DNA of 64,000 nucleotides, from assembly GCF_007828835.1 (NCBI RefSeq), contig NZ_VIVL01000009.1:62001-126000 (forward strand), written 5' to 3'. Of this stretch, positions 28,571 to 37,450 are shown piece after piece; position 1 is the first letter of the stretch, and every line of letters starts with the position of its first letter. The position numbers and the translations under genes are program-made. This DNA is from Variovorax beijingensis. Its GTDB lineage: Bacteria; Pseudomonadota; Gammaproteobacteria; Burkholderiales; Burkholderiaceae_C. Below the pieces are notes generated by a model, which was not told the origin of the DNA, made no database searches, and was given only the letters and a program-made list of their open reading frames with translations.

Positions 28571-29188
28571 TCAGGCGAAGTCTTCGGCGAAGCTTGCGTC
28601 GAAGCCCGGGCGCGTCGAGATGACCGGCTGCTCGATCAGCTCCGAACGCAGCCGGGCGAAGACGCGCGAGCAGTCGATGGCAGCGCGCAGCAGGTGCTTG
28701 GCGACCGCCATTTCGGTGATCTTCAGCTGCTGGGCGATTTCGGCGCGCGTGTGTCCGTAGGCCCGGAACAGCAGGAACACTTCGCGCCGCCGGGGCGGCA
28801 GCTTTTCAAGCGTCTCGACCACGCGCGCCAGCACCTGCTGCTGCGCGGCGATGTATTCGCAGGACGGCACCACCTGGCGCGAGCCCGAGTTGAAATGCGT
28901 GCTGACCCAGTCCTGTGCCACCTTGCGGCGGCGCGCATCGTCCACGCACAGGTTGCGCGCCACGCGAAAGAGCAAGGCGCGTGGCGATTCGATGCCGGAG
29001 CCCTGGGTGCTTTCAGGGGCCGCGTCGATGCGGATGTCGCCGCCCTTCATCTTGAGCGCGTGCGCATACACGCGCTCGAAGCTGGATTGCGCGATGTCCG
29101 CCGCATAGTGCGGGTCGCGCAGGTCGCGCGTCAGTTGCCGGCGCAAGTCCGCATAGTGAGCTACCAGTTCCTGGACGAGGTCGCGCAT
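28571..29188 (-). CDS. ECF sigma factor, FecI/PvdS type
   Basis: Extracytoplasmic-function sigma factor of about 205 residues. Region 2 is visible as DPHYAADIAQSSFERVYAHA and RVARNLCVDDARRRK. Region 4 shows LPPRRREVFLLFRAYGHTR with a helix-turn-helix AEIAQQLKITEMAVAKHLL. I start at the ATG at 29188 because GAGAAGG lies a proper distance upstream, whereas the longer reading starts at a TTG. A perfect Fur-like palindrome sits about 80 bases upstream. By analogy with PvdS, it probably switches on the siderophore operons when iron is short. Confidence 0.9.
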   Translation of the reverse strand: MRDLVQELVAHYADLRRQLTRDLRDPHYAADIAQSSFERVYAHALKMKGGDIRIDAAPESTQGSGIESPRALLFRVARNLCVDDARRRKVAQDWVSTHFNSGSRQVVPSCEYIAAQQQVLARVVETLEKLPPRRREVFLLFRAYGHTRAEIAQQLKITEMAVAKHLLRAAIDCSRVFARLRSELIEQPVISTRPGFDASFAEDFA

Positions 29189-29270
29189 CCGATCGCCTTC
29201 TCGCAAGCATCAACGTGTTGGTTTCCCTGGGCCGGCCACCGGCGCGTGGTGCGGGTGGTTCGGATGATTG

Positions 29271-29289
29271 AATAAGAATTATTCTTATT
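29271..29289. promoter_or_regulatory. Fur box upstream of the ECF sigma factor gene
   Basis: AATAAGAATTATTCTTATT is a perfect 9-1-9 inverted repeat in an otherwise GC-rich region, matching 6 of 9 bases in each half of the Fur consensus GATAATGAT. It lies 83-101 bases upstream of the sigma factor ATG, where Fur would repress transcription in iron-replete cells. Confidence 0.8.
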
Positions 29290-29396
29290 GAAGTGTAACC
29301 TCAACCGCTTCTGGGCGAAGCTGGAAAAGGCGAGGGAACCCCGTGCGCGTGCCTGAAAAAGACACTCGAATCGGAAAGTGAGTAGCTTTGTTTTCG

Positions 29397-29419
29397 TTCG
29401 GGGCGCGCTGCGCCCCGAA
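29397..29419. terminator. Strong hairpin downstream of the GST gene
   Basis: TTCGGGGCGC, a 3-base loop and GCGCCCCGAA form a perfect 10-bp stem just past the 3' end of the leftward GST gene. There is no T-run after it on that strand, so it is a candidate terminator or 3'-end stabiliser rather than a canonical intrinsic terminator. Confidence 0.5.
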
Positions 29420-29425
29420 GGCCGG

Positions 29426-30130
29426 TCAACCGCGTTTGGGAATGCCCAGACCCTTCACGACGGCCGGCCGCGCGACGAAGGTTTCGAGCACCCGCGCCAC
29501 GTTCTTGAACTCGCTGAAGCCCACCAGCTCGCCCGCTTCGTAGAAGCCGATCAGGTTGCGGATCCACGGGAACGAGGCGATGTCGGCGATGGTGTAGTCG
29601 TCGCCCATGATCCATGCGCGATTGGCCAGGCGCTTGTCGAGCACGCCGAGCAGCCGCTTCGATTCGGCCACATAGCGGTCGCGCGGGCGCTTGTCCTCGT
29701 AGTCCTTGCCGGCAAACTTGTTGAAGAAACCGAGCTGGCCAAACATCGGACCGATACCGCCCATCTGGAACATCAGCCACTGGATGGTTTCGTAGCGGCC
29801 GGCGGCATCCTGGGGAATCAACTTGCCGGTCTTGTCGGCCAGGTACAGAAGAATGGCGCCCGACTCGAACAGCGCGAGCGGCTTGCCGCCGGGCCCGTCG
29901 GGGTCGAGGATCGCGGGAATCTTGTTGTTCGGATTGAGCGAGAGGAATTCCGGCGACATCTGGTCGTGGCTCTCGAAGCTCACCAGGTGCGGCTCGTAGG
30001 CGAGGCCGGTCTCCTCCAGCATGATCGAGACCTTCACGCCGTTGGGCGTGGGCAGCGAATACAGCTGCAGCCGGTCAGGGTGAAGCGCGGGCCATTTTTG
30101 GGTGATGGGAAAGCGGGACAGGTCGGTCAT
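29426..30130 (-). CDS. Glutathione S-transferase, YghU/YfcG-like
   Basis: Cytoplasmic GST-fold protein, 234 residues. The N-terminal thioredoxin-like domain has LYSLPTPNGVKVSIMLEE, NPNNKIPAILDPDGPGG and the glutathione-binding FESGAILLYLADK (about residues 88-100). The C-terminal helical domain contains GDDYTIADIASFPWIRN, the usual N-capping motif. The TPNG start of the first domain matches the YfcG/YghU (nu-class) disulfide reductases, where a Thr-Pro-Asn motif replaces a catalytic Cys. It is a single gene, followed by a hairpin. Confidence 0.92.
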   Translation of the reverse strand: MTDLSRFPITQKWPALHPDRLQLYSLPTPNGVKVSIMLEETGLAYEPHLVSFESHDQMSPEFLSLNPNNKIPAILDPDGPGGKPLALFESGAILLYLADKTGKLIPQDAAGRYETIQWLMFQMGGIGPMFGQLGFFNKFAGKDYEDKRPRDRYVAESKRLLGVLDKRLANRAWIMGDDYTIADIASFPWIRNLIGFYEAGELVGFSEFKNVARVLETFVARPAVVKGLGIPKRG

Positions 30131-30176
30131 GGGTGGTTCATGAAAAGCGGAGTTGGAACGCCGCGCCCGCAGGGGG

Positions 30177-31067
30177 TCAGATGCCCAGCCAGGTCATCAG
30201 GGCCGTTTCGACCTCGGCCGAGGGTGCGACAAAGCCAGTGTAGGTCGATGTGGCGAGCGCGCGCTTGCCGGCATCGCTTTGCGCAAGGCCCAGCAGGGCG
30301 TCGCGCGCCGCGCTGGCCGTGGCGGCATCGAGCTTGCGCGACACCAGCCATTGCTTGATGGGAACCGCGCGCGATTCCGCGCAGACGTTGCCGCCGCCCT
30401 CCTTCCAGGTCTTGACCACGCCCGATGCCGCCGTGGCGCCATAGGCGGCGAAACCGTTCTGCACGTAGAACGGCACCGCGTCCTGGTAGCGCGTGTTGGT
30501 GAGCTTGAGCGCGGCGGGCTGCAGGCCCTGCTCGCGCAGCATCGCGCGCGTGATCACCGAGGTGATCGAATCCGCGTCGGGCATCACCAGCCCCTTGCCG
30601 GCGATGCTCTTCCAGTTGGAGATGGGCTGCGGCTCCTTGCACAGCAGCGACACCTTGTAGGCCGTGAAGCCGCTGGTCCAGGCCAGCGCCTGGTAGCGGC
30701 CGCTCTTGACGGCCTCGAGCGCCACGTGGGCCGGGTGGATGAAGGCCAGGTCGACCTGCTGCTCCTTCAAGGCCTCGCGCGCGCTGGCGTAGGAGATCAG
30801 CACCTTGATGGTCACGGGCTGCTTCAGTGCCTTGCTCAGCACTTCGGCAATGGGCTCGAAGCGCGGTGCGATCTGGCTTTCGGCGGCCTGGTAGCTCACG
30901 CCTTCGGTCACGCCGATGACCAGCGCGTGCGCCGGTACGCCCGCTGCCAGCAGCAGCGCTGCCGCCGCCGGGACGGCAAGGCGAAGCGAGCGTGGTTTGC
31001 GGATGCCGCGCGCACTGGCGGCGCAACCGCCGGGTTTGTTGGAGCGGATGGGGGCTGGGATGTACAT
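30177..31067 (-). CDS. Phosphate/phosphonate-type ABC substrate-binding protein (PhnD-like)
   Basis: Periplasmic binding protein, about 296 residues from the ATG at 31067. A signal peptide (RSLRLAVPAAAALLLAAGVPAHA) is followed by the binding fold with VIGVTEGVSYQ, KVLISYASAREALK, DLAFIHPAHVALEAV and a late TRYQDAVPFYVQNGFAAYG, as in PhnD/PtxB-family proteins. No permease or ATPase gene lies nearby, so it is an orphan. Its ligand could be phosphonate, phosphite or another oxyanion; the sequence does not decide. Confidence 0.85.
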   Translation of the reverse strand: MYIPAPIRSNKPGGCAASARGIRKPRSLRLAVPAAAALLLAAGVPAHALVIGVTEGVSYQAAESQIAPRFEPIAEVLSKALKQPVTIKVLISYASAREALKEQQVDLAFIHPAHVALEAVKSGRYQALAWTSGFTAYKVSLLCKEPQPISNWKSIAGKGLVMPDADSITSVITRAMLREQGLQPAALKLTNTRYQDAVPFYVQNGFAAYGATAASGVVKTWKEGGGNVCAESRAVPIKQWLVSRKLDAATASAARDALLGLAQSDAGKRALATSTYTGFVAPSAEVETALMTWLGI

Positions 31068-31164
31068 CAAAAGATCATAGGGGCCCGCGCGCGGCAACCG
31101 ATGATCGCAAGCACCTATGCGCGCAGCCGCCCGCCCATGGCATGGCGCCGCGCCGCCGCGGGCC

Positions 31165-32004
31165 TCAGAACCGCGCCTTGAGGAAGGCCGAGGGACCGTG
31201 CAGCTTGACCTTGACGCGGGTCTCCGCCGTGCTGCTGTCGCGCGCCATGTCGATGTTGGTGGCGCCATAGGCCAGCACCACGCCGACGTTCTTCACGGGA
31301 AACCACTCCACGCCTGCCGTGGCGTTGTAGATGCTGCCGTGAAAGCGGCCGCCGCCCTTGCGCACGCCGGAGAGGTCGGCAAACAGGCGCAGGTCGGGAG
31401 TGATAGCATGCCGCACGCCGACCTCGAGCAGCGGCGCGATCGCGTCATCGCTCGAGTCTTCGTTCAAGGTGCGGACCCGTCCGTTCACCACGATGTTGGC
31501 GTTGGTGCCGACGCCGATGCGGTAGTAGGCCGCGCCGGCGCCGAGTCCGAACACCGTGTTGCCCGAGCCGAGCCACCATTTGTACGAGAGCTTGGCGAAG
31601 TCGAGCTTCACGTTGAGGTTGGCATTGCCCACCGCGGTCACGCTGCCGAAGCCGCCGAAGGAATCGCTGCCCGAGGCCTGGCCGAAGTAGTCGCGCTTGT
31701 AGCGGTAGTAGTCGAAGGAGATGCCATGGCTGTCGCCGATCAGCAGGTCGGCCGTGATGCGCGGCATGGTCACGCGGCCGGGCTCGAGGTCGCGCGTGCG
31801 CAGCGCGCCGTACGGCGAACTGACCGATGCGTTGAATTTCGGATCGGCGCTGAAGGCCCCCACCGAGAAACTGAAACGGTCCAGCGCGGGCGACGGATCG
31901 GCCCAGGCCAGTGCGGGCGCAAAGAGAAATCCAACGCTAGCCAGTGCGCCCAGCTTCGTCAGCCTTGCGGGGCTGGCAGGCGGGCAGGTGCGGAACAACA
32001 GCAT
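31165..32004 (-). CDS. Outer-membrane beta-barrel protein, function unknown
   Basis: Exported protein of about 279 residues. The start at 32004 follows an AAGGAC ribosome site and opens a signal peptide ending ALAWA before DPSPALDRF. The rest alternates polar and hydrophobic residues with many Gly and aromatic positions (FGLGAGAAYYRIGVGTNANI, AITPDLRLFADLSG), and ends in FLKARF with a terminal Phe, typical of a barrel inserted by BamA. I do not recognise a specific family; an OmpW-like or porin-like small barrel is the best description. Confidence 0.75.
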   Translation of the reverse strand: MLLFRTCPPASPARLTKLGALASVGFLFAPALAWADPSPALDRFSFSVGAFSADPKFNASVSSPYGALRTRDLEPGRVTMPRITADLLIGDSHGISFDYYRYKRDYFGQASGSDSFGGFGSVTAVGNANLNVKLDFAKLSYKWWLGSGNTVFGLGAGAAYYRIGVGTNANIVVNGRVRTLNEDSSDDAIAPLLEVGVRHAITPDLRLFADLSGVRKGGGRFHGSIYNATAGVEWFPVKNVGVVLAYGATNIDMARDSSTAETRVKVKLHGPSAFLKARF

Positions 32005-32226
32005 GGAGAGGTCCTTAGGAGAGGAGAAGAAAGAAGGCAAAAAAATACGCCTCGGGCTCGACACGCAATTTGTGTGCGCGCCGGGCATCCGGGCGGTTGC
32101 TCCCTGTTGTTGACCGCCAAGTTAATAGCGCCTTCGCGCAACGCCCATGCGCCGATTGCCGTTGTGCGTGTAGGACGGCATTGATGCCGATGCGGGGCAT
32201 GTCCCAGAAAGTACTAGAGGTAAGCT

Positions 32227-32886
32227 TTGAACATGCACAAGCACCTTTCCGCGACGACCGGCCCGCAGCGGCTTTTCTATGGCGGCGTGGCCGGGATCGC
32301 GGTCGCCGCCGTCTCCTGGCCGCTCGACGCGATGGCGCGCGGGCTTGCGGGCTGGTGTGCCGCTGTCGCGGTCTACCAGGTGCTCACGTGGTGGCTGGCC
32401 GATACCTTCGATGCGCGGCGCACCCGCGAGCGCGCCCAGTCGCTGGACCAGCCCAACGTGCTGATCCTGGTGTCGATGCTGGTGCTGATCGGCGCGAGCG
32501 TGGTGGCCATCGCAATGCTGCTGCAGCAGGTCAAGCTGATGAGCGGGCCGGTGCGGGCGGGGCACATCGCGCTCGGGCTGGTGGCGCTGGTGGGCTCGTG
32601 GCTCATGATGCACACGATCTACGCCTTCCACTATGCGCATCGCTACTACATCGACCGGCGCGACGGCTCGCCGGACGGCGGGCTGGACTTCCCGGGCAAG
32701 GATGAGCCCGACTATTTCGATTTCCTGTACTACGCCTATGTGGTCGGCATGACCACGCAGGTGTCCGACGTGCAGGCCACCTCGCGCGAGATGCGGCGCC
32801 TCACGCTGGTGCACAGCGTGCTCGCCTTCGCCTTCAACATGCTGGTGCTCGCGCTGTCGGTCAACGTGGTCGCGGGGGCGATGTAG
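32227..32886 (+). CDS. DUF1345-type integral membrane protein
   Basis: Inner-membrane protein of 219 residues with about five hydrophobic segments and the pattern LDQPNVLILVSMLV, MMHTIYAFHYAHRYY and DFLYYAYVVGMTTQVSDVQ, which matches the DUF1345 family. Its function is unknown. The TTG at 32227 has a GAGG six bases upstream; the ATG at 32233 is the alternative and would shorten the protein by two residues. Its 3' end overlaps the convergent transporter gene by 26 bases. Confidence 0.85.
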   Translation: MNMHKHLSATTGPQRLFYGGVAGIAVAAVSWPLDAMARGLAGWCAAVAVYQVLTWWLADTFDARRTRERAQSLDQPNVLILVSMLVLIGASVVAIAMLLQQVKLMSGPVRAGHIALGLVALVGSWLMMHTIYAFHYAHRYYIDRRDGSPDGGLDFPGKDEPDYFDFLYYAYVVGMTTQVSDVQATSREMRRLTLVHSVLAFAFNMLVLALSVNVVAGAM

Positions 32887-33829
32887 CGGCCGAGCCGCCC
32901 GCGCACGGCCACAGCTTCACGAGGCCGGTGGACAGCGCCACGCCGCAGACGATCACGCCCGCGCAGATCAGCATCCATTGCGTGATGTTTTCGCCCAGGA
33001 ACACGGCGCCGTAGAACACCGCGAACACCGGCACCAGGAAGGTCACCGTCAACGCGCGCGCCGGTCCCGCGTTGGCGATGAGCCGGAAGAACAGGATGTA
33101 CGCGAGGCCGGTGCATGCGATGCCCAGGGCCAGCAACGCCAGCCAGGCGCGCAGGCTCGGCATCTGCGCGGGCCAGAACCAGAGCGCCGGAAGCGCGAGG
33201 AACAGCGTGGCGCCGATCTGGCTGCCGGTGGCGGTGGCCAGTGCGGGTACGCCGCCCAGGTAGCGCCGCGTGGCGCTGGCCGCCACGCCGTAGCTGGCGC
33301 AGGCGCCCAGGCAGGCCAGCACGGCCCACAGAGCGGCGTTGCCGTTGGCGTCGGCGTGCAGGCCCGCGCTGCGGCTCGCCAGCATGGCGACGCCCGCGAA
33401 GCCGATGACCAGGCCGACGATGCGCGAGCCGTCGGGCCGGTCGCGAAACCAGGCCCACGCCACCAGCGCGCCGAACATCGGCACCGTGGCATTGATCACC
33501 GCCGCCAGGCCGCTGTTGATGGCCAGCAGCGCAAAGCAGAACAGCGCGAACGGAATGCCCGAATTCAGCACGCCGATGGCCATCGAGGCCTTCCAGTGCT
33601 GTGCCAGCGCCGCGCCGTGGCCGCGCATGAACAAGAGCGGCAGCAGGAACAGCGTGGCCACCGCCACGCGCACCGCAGCCGCAGGCAAGGCGCCGAACTC
33701 GGCCGCGCCGATGCGCATGAAAAGAAAGGACGCTCCCCAGAGCGCGCCGAGCAGCACGAGGTCGATGAGCCAGGCCTTGGGCTTCGGCGACGGATGGGCG
33801 GTGGTGTTGTCGTTCGTTGTCGTGCTCAT
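32861..33829 (-). CDS. EamA/DMT-family transporter
   Basis: Ten-helix inner-membrane transporter of 322 residues, probably exporting amino acids or metabolites. The duplicated EamA architecture is clear: first repeat LVLLGALWGASFLFMRIG to about residue 155, second repeat from AALWAVLACLGACASYG with GLAYILFFRLIANAGPARA and GAVFLGENITQW near the end, the last being the conserved GE motif. The substrate cannot be told. The gene overlaps the convergent DUF1345 gene at its 3' end and starts at the ATG at 33829. Confidence 0.93.
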   Translation of the reverse strand: MSTTTNDNTTAHPSPKPKAWLIDLVLLGALWGASFLFMRIGAAEFGALPAAAVRVAVATLFLLPLLFMRGHGAALAQHWKASMAIGVLNSGIPFALFCFALLAINSGLAAVINATVPMFGALVAWAWFRDRPDGSRIVGLVIGFAGVAMLASRSAGLHADANGNAALWAVLACLGACASYGVAASATRRYLGGVPALATATGSQIGATLFLALPALWFWPAQMPSLRAWLALLALGIACTGLAYILFFRLIANAGPARALTVTFLVPVFAVFYGAVFLGENITQWMLICAGVIVCGVALSTGLVKLWPCAGGSAATSPPRPR

Positions 33830-33856
33830 AAGGTCTTCGCAGCCCTGCGGCGGGCC

Positions 33857-34351
33857 CTATTTCGATTCGAGTTCCAGCAGCGCAGTCTTGCGGTGGAGCC
33901 CGCCAGCGTAACCGGTCAGCGAGCCGTCGGCGCCCAGCACGCGGTGGCAGGGCACGATCACGCTGATCGGGTTGCGCCCGACGGCCGCGCCCACCGCGCG
34001 CACCGCGGCCGGGTTGCCCACGTTCACGCTCAGCGCGCCGTAGGTCATGGTCTTGCCCGCCGGAATAGCGAGCAGCGCCTGCCACACGCTTTGCTGGAAC
34101 GCGGTGCCGTGCGAGAGGTCGAGCTTCACGTCGAAGGTGTCGCGCCTGCCCGCGAAGTAGTCGCGCAGCTGGGCGCCGGCCTCGACCAGCGCGGGATGAT
34201 CGTCCTGGGTCTGCCAGCCCGTGGTGTCGGGCCAGTGGCGCTGCTGGTCGAACCAGACGCCCGCCAGGCCTTCGTCGGTGGCCGCCATCGTGATGCCGCC
34301 GAGCGGCGTGTCGATGTGCGAGGTGTAGATGACTTTGCTCTTGAACTTCAT
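33857..34351 (-). CDS. ogt: Methylated-DNA--protein-cysteine methyltransferase
   Basis: Suicide repair enzyme of 164 residues that takes the methyl group from O6-methylguanine onto its own cysteine. The active site IVPCHRV puts the acceptor at about Cys135, and VWQALLAIPAGKTMTYG is the typical DNA-binding helix region. A late TGYAGGLHRK completes the fold. It lies six bases from the stop of the upstream Ada/AlkA-type fusion and should be co-transcribed with it, together covering the jobs of a full Ada protein. Confidence 0.95.
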   Translation of the reverse strand: MKFKSKVIYTSHIDTPLGGITMAATDEGLAGVWFDQQRHWPDTTGWQTQDDHPALVEAGAQLRDYFAGRRDTFDVKLDLSHGTAFQQSVWQALLAIPAGKTMTYGALSVNVGNPAAVRAVGAAVGRNPISVIVPCHRVLGADGSLTGYAGGLHRKTALLELESK

Positions 34352-34357
34352 GACATT

Positions 34358-35950
34358 TCAGGCGGAGGCGCCTGCCGTTGTGAGGTTGTTGAAAGAAGGG
34401 GCCGCCGCAGGCGGAGCCGCAGCCGTGGCCGGCGTCGGCGCATGCCAGGCGCGCAGCACCGCATAGCTGCGCCAGGGCCGCCAGGCCTGCGACGCCTGGC
34501 TGGCCGCGCGTTCGGTGCTCACGCCCAGCGCCTTCTGCAGCGCCACGTCGCCCGCGGGAAAGGCGTCGGGCCAGCGCAGCGCGCGCATCGCGATGTACTG
34601 CGCGGTCCAGGCGCCGATGCCGGGCAGCTCCTGCAGCGCGGCAATGGTCGAGGGCACGTCGGCGCCCGCATGCAGCGCCAGCCTGCCGCCGGCGACCTCG
34701 CGCGCGATGGCCTGCAGCGCGGCCTGGCGCTGCCGCACGATTCCGAGCTTGCCGAGTGCGTCGCCGCTCGCGCCCGCCAGTGCCGCGGGCGTGGGAAACA
34801 GGCGGTCGAGGCCTTCGATGGGCGTGGCGATGGGTTCGCCGAAAGCCTCCACCAGCCGCGAGCCCAGCGTGCGTGCCGCGGCCACGGTGACCTGCTGGCC
34901 CAGCACCGCGCGCACCGCCAGTTCAAAGCCGTCGACCGTGCCCGGCACGCGCAAGCCGTCGCCGTGCGGAAAGGCCTCGTGCAGCGCCGCGTTGATGGCC
35001 ATCGGCTCGGCATCGAGGTCGAGCATGGCGCGCGCGCGGCTGATCACGATCGGCAGCACCGCGGCGAGCGAGTCGCTGACCGACAGCAGCATCTGCTCGC
35101 GCGCCATGTCGAAGCGCAGCTGCAGCCAGCCGGCGTGCGCCTGTCCGCCCTGTTGCACGCTCAGCGTCCGGGCCAGGTGAACGAAAGCCGGGGTGCTGCC
35201 CTTGGCGGGCTCCTTGCCATCGGCCGTGGTGGCCAGCTCGACGCCACGCAGCGCGCGCCGCGCAAAGAAGCCGAGCATCGCGTTCACGTCGTAAGGTGGC
35301 CGAAAGCCCAGCCGCACCTCGATGGCCTTCCCCTGGCCCCCCTCGGCGCCGCCGGCACGCCGCAGCGCGCTCGGGTTGAGGCCATAGTGCTCCAGGAACG
35401 CAGCGTTGAAGCGGCGCACGCTCGCAAAGCCGCTGGCCAGCGCCACCTGCGTCATCGGCAGGCGCGTGTCGGCGATCAATTGCTTGGCGGCCAGCAGGCG
35501 GCGCGTCTGCAGGTATTGCAAGGGCGAGACGCCGAACTGCGCCTCGAAGATGCGCCGCAGGTGGCGGTCGCTCACGCCGAGCCGTGCGGCGATCTGCGCT
35601 GCGCCCGGCCCATCCTCGGACCAGGCATCGGGCTCGTCGATGAGCCGGGCGGCCTGCAGCGCGAGGATGCGCGAGGCATCCTCGGTGGACCAGCTCGCCG
35701 CCCGCGGCGCGAGTTCGGGCCGGCAGCGCAGGCAGGGGCGGAAGCCCTCGGCCTCGGCCTGCGCCGCGTGGCGGAAGAACCGGCAGTTCTCGCGCCGCGG
35801 CAGCTTCACGCGGCAGACCGGCCGGCAGTAGATGCCGGTGGAGGTCACCGCGGTGAAGAACGAGCCGTCGAAGCGCGCATCGTGCGTCTTCATCGCCAGG
35901 TAGCAGGCGTCGCTCTCGAGTGCTTCGGTGGATGCGTGAGGAGTAGGCAT
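34358..35950 (-). CDS. Ada-AlkA fusion: alkylation-response regulator and 3-methyladenine DNA glycosylase
   Basis: Three-part protein of about 530 residues. Residues ~1-80 are the Ada methylphosphotriester domain with zinc ligands in CRPVC and CLRC. Residues ~95-195 are an AraC-type helix-turn-helix (GVSDRHLRRIFEAQFGVSPL, TQVALASGFASVRRFNAAF). From ~210 on comes an AlkA-like glycosylase with the HhH-GPD motif LQELPGIGAWTAQYIAMRAL and a downstream Asp in FPAGDVAL. It lacks the C-terminal methyltransferase domain of E. coli Ada, which is encoded by the next gene. It probably senses methylated DNA and activates this pair. I prefer the ATG at 35950 over the TTG six bases upstream. Confidence 0.94.
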   Translation of the reverse strand: MPTPHASTEALESDACYLAMKTHDARFDGSFFTAVTSTGIYCRPVCRVKLPRRENCRFFRHAAQAEAEGFRPCLRCRPELAPRAASWSTEDASRILALQAARLIDEPDAWSEDGPGAAQIAARLGVSDRHLRRIFEAQFGVSPLQYLQTRRLLAAKQLIADTRLPMTQVALASGFASVRRFNAAFLEHYGLNPSALRRAGGAEGGQGKAIEVRLGFRPPYDVNAMLGFFARRALRGVELATTADGKEPAKGSTPAFVHLARTLSVQQGGQAHAGWLQLRFDMAREQMLLSVSDSLAAVLPIVISRARAMLDLDAEPMAINAALHEAFPHGDGLRVPGTVDGFELAVRAVLGQQVTVAAARTLGSRLVEAFGEPIATPIEGLDRLFPTPAALAGASGDALGKLGIVRQRQAALQAIAREVAGGRLALHAGADVPSTIAALQELPGIGAWTAQYIAMRALRWPDAFPAGDVALQKALGVSTERAASQASQAWRPWRSYAVLRAWHAPTPATAAAPPAAAPSFNNLTTAGASA

Positions 35951-36062
35951 GGGCAAATGATACGGTTTCGACTCGTTTCAACTGGCCGTTTTCGGACATG
36001 TGGGCACCGGAGCGCTTGCCTACAATGGCCCGTTCTCAAGAACCTACAGGGAATGCTTCTTC

Positions 36063-37445
36063 ATGCAACTCAGTGCGTCGATTTTCAAGGCCTATGACAT
36101 CCGAGGCGTGGTGCCCGTCACGCTCGATGCCGAGGTCGCGGAAGCGCTCGGCCGGGCTTTCGGCAGCGCCGCCCGCGCCGCCGGTGAAAAGACCGTGGCC
36201 GTGGGCCGCGATGGCCGGCTCTCGGGACCCGCGCTCGTCGAAGCATTGATCAACGGCCTGGTGGCCACCGGCGTCGAGGTGATCGACGTGGGCGCGGTGA
36301 CCACGCCCATGCTCTACTTTGCGGCCCACACGCTGTGCACGAGCGGCATCCAGGTCACGGGCAGCCACAATCCCAAGGACTACAACGGCTTCAAGATGGT
36401 GCTGGCCGGGCGCGCCATCTACGGCGACGAGATCCAGGGCCTGCGCAAGGTCATGGAAGACGGCACCGCCAGGCTCGCCCCCGGCGGCAGCGTGCGCAAG
36501 GTCGACGTGACCGAGGCCTACACCCAGCGCATCGTCGGCGACATCAAGCTGGCCCGTCCGCTGAAGATCGTGGTCGATTCTGGCAACGGCATTGCGGGCG
36601 CCTCGGCGCCGGCCATCTTCCGCGCCATAGGCTGCGAAGTGACCGAACTGTTCAGCGAGGTCGACGGCAACTTTCCCAACCACCACCCCGATCCGAGCAA
36701 ACCCGAGAACCTCAAGGACCTGATGGCCGCACTGGCCGAAGGCGACGCCGAACTGGGCCTGGCCTTCGACGGCGATGGCGACCGCCTGGGCATCGTCACG
36801 AAAGACGGCCAGAACATCTTCCCCGACCGCCAGATGCAGCTCTTTGCGCAGGACGTGCTCTCGCGCGTGCCGGGCGGCACCATCGTGTACGACGTGAAGT
36901 GCTCGCAGCGCCTGGCGCCGGCCATCGAGGCCGCGGGCGGCAAGCCGATGATCTTCAAGACCGGCCATTCGCTGATCAAGGCCAAGATGAAGGAAATCGA
37001 TTCGCCGCTCGGCGGCGAGATGAGCGGCCACATCTTCTTCAAGGAGCGCTGGTTCGGCTTCGACGACGGTACCTATGCGGGCTGCCGCCTGCTCGAGATC
37101 CTGAGCAAGACGCCCAATGCGAGCGACACGCTCAACGCCTTGCCCACGAGCTTTTCGACGCCCGAACTCAACGTGAAATGCGCCGAAGGCGAGCCGCATG
37201 CAGTGGTCGAAAAACTCGTCGCAGGCGCGAGCTTCGCGGCACCCGCGGTGGTCTCGACCATCGACGGCCTGCGCGTCGACTGGCCCGATGGCTTCGGGCT
37301 CATTCGCGCCTCCAACACCACGCCGGTGCTGGTGCTGCGCTTCGAGGGCCAGACCGATGCGGCCCTCAAGCGCATCGAAGCCGAGATGCTCGCGCTCCTC
37401 AAGACCGTCAAGGCCGACGCGACGCTGGCCGAAGCGTCGCACTGA
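36063..37445 (+). CDS. Phosphomannomutase/phosphoglucomutase
   Basis: Enzyme of 460 residues interconverting hexose 6- and 1-phosphates for exopolysaccharide and LPS sugars. The phosphoserine loop TGSHNPKDYNGFK is near residue 100, the magnesium loop DGDGDRLG near 237, the sugar-binding loop GGEMSGHIFFKE near 318 and the phosphate-binding RASNTTPVLVLRFEG near the C-terminus: the four-domain AlgC/ManB layout. I use the ATG at 36063 (MQLSASIFKAYDIRG), which has AGGGAA upstream; the longer reading adds an unrelated leader. It precedes waaA by five bases, consistent with a shared envelope role. Confidence 0.94.
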   Translation: MQLSASIFKAYDIRGVVPVTLDAEVAEALGRAFGSAARAAGEKTVAVGRDGRLSGPALVEALINGLVATGVEVIDVGAVTTPMLYFAAHTLCTSGIQVTGSHNPKDYNGFKMVLAGRAIYGDEIQGLRKVMEDGTARLAPGGSVRKVDVTEAYTQRIVGDIKLARPLKIVVDSGNGIAGASAPAIFRAIGCEVTELFSEVDGNFPNHHPDPSKPENLKDLMAALAEGDAELGLAFDGDGDRLGIVTKDGQNIFPDRQMQLFAQDVLSRVPGGTIVYDVKCSQRLAPAIEAAGGKPMIFKTGHSLIKAKMKEIDSPLGGEMSGHIFFKERWFGFDDGTYAGCRLLEILSKTPNASDTLNALPTSFSTPELNVKCAEGEPHAVVEKLVAGASFAAPAVVSTIDGLRVDWPDGFGLIRASNTTPVLVLRFEGQTDAALKRIEAEMLALLKTVKADATLAEASH

Positions 37446-37450
37446 GCACC

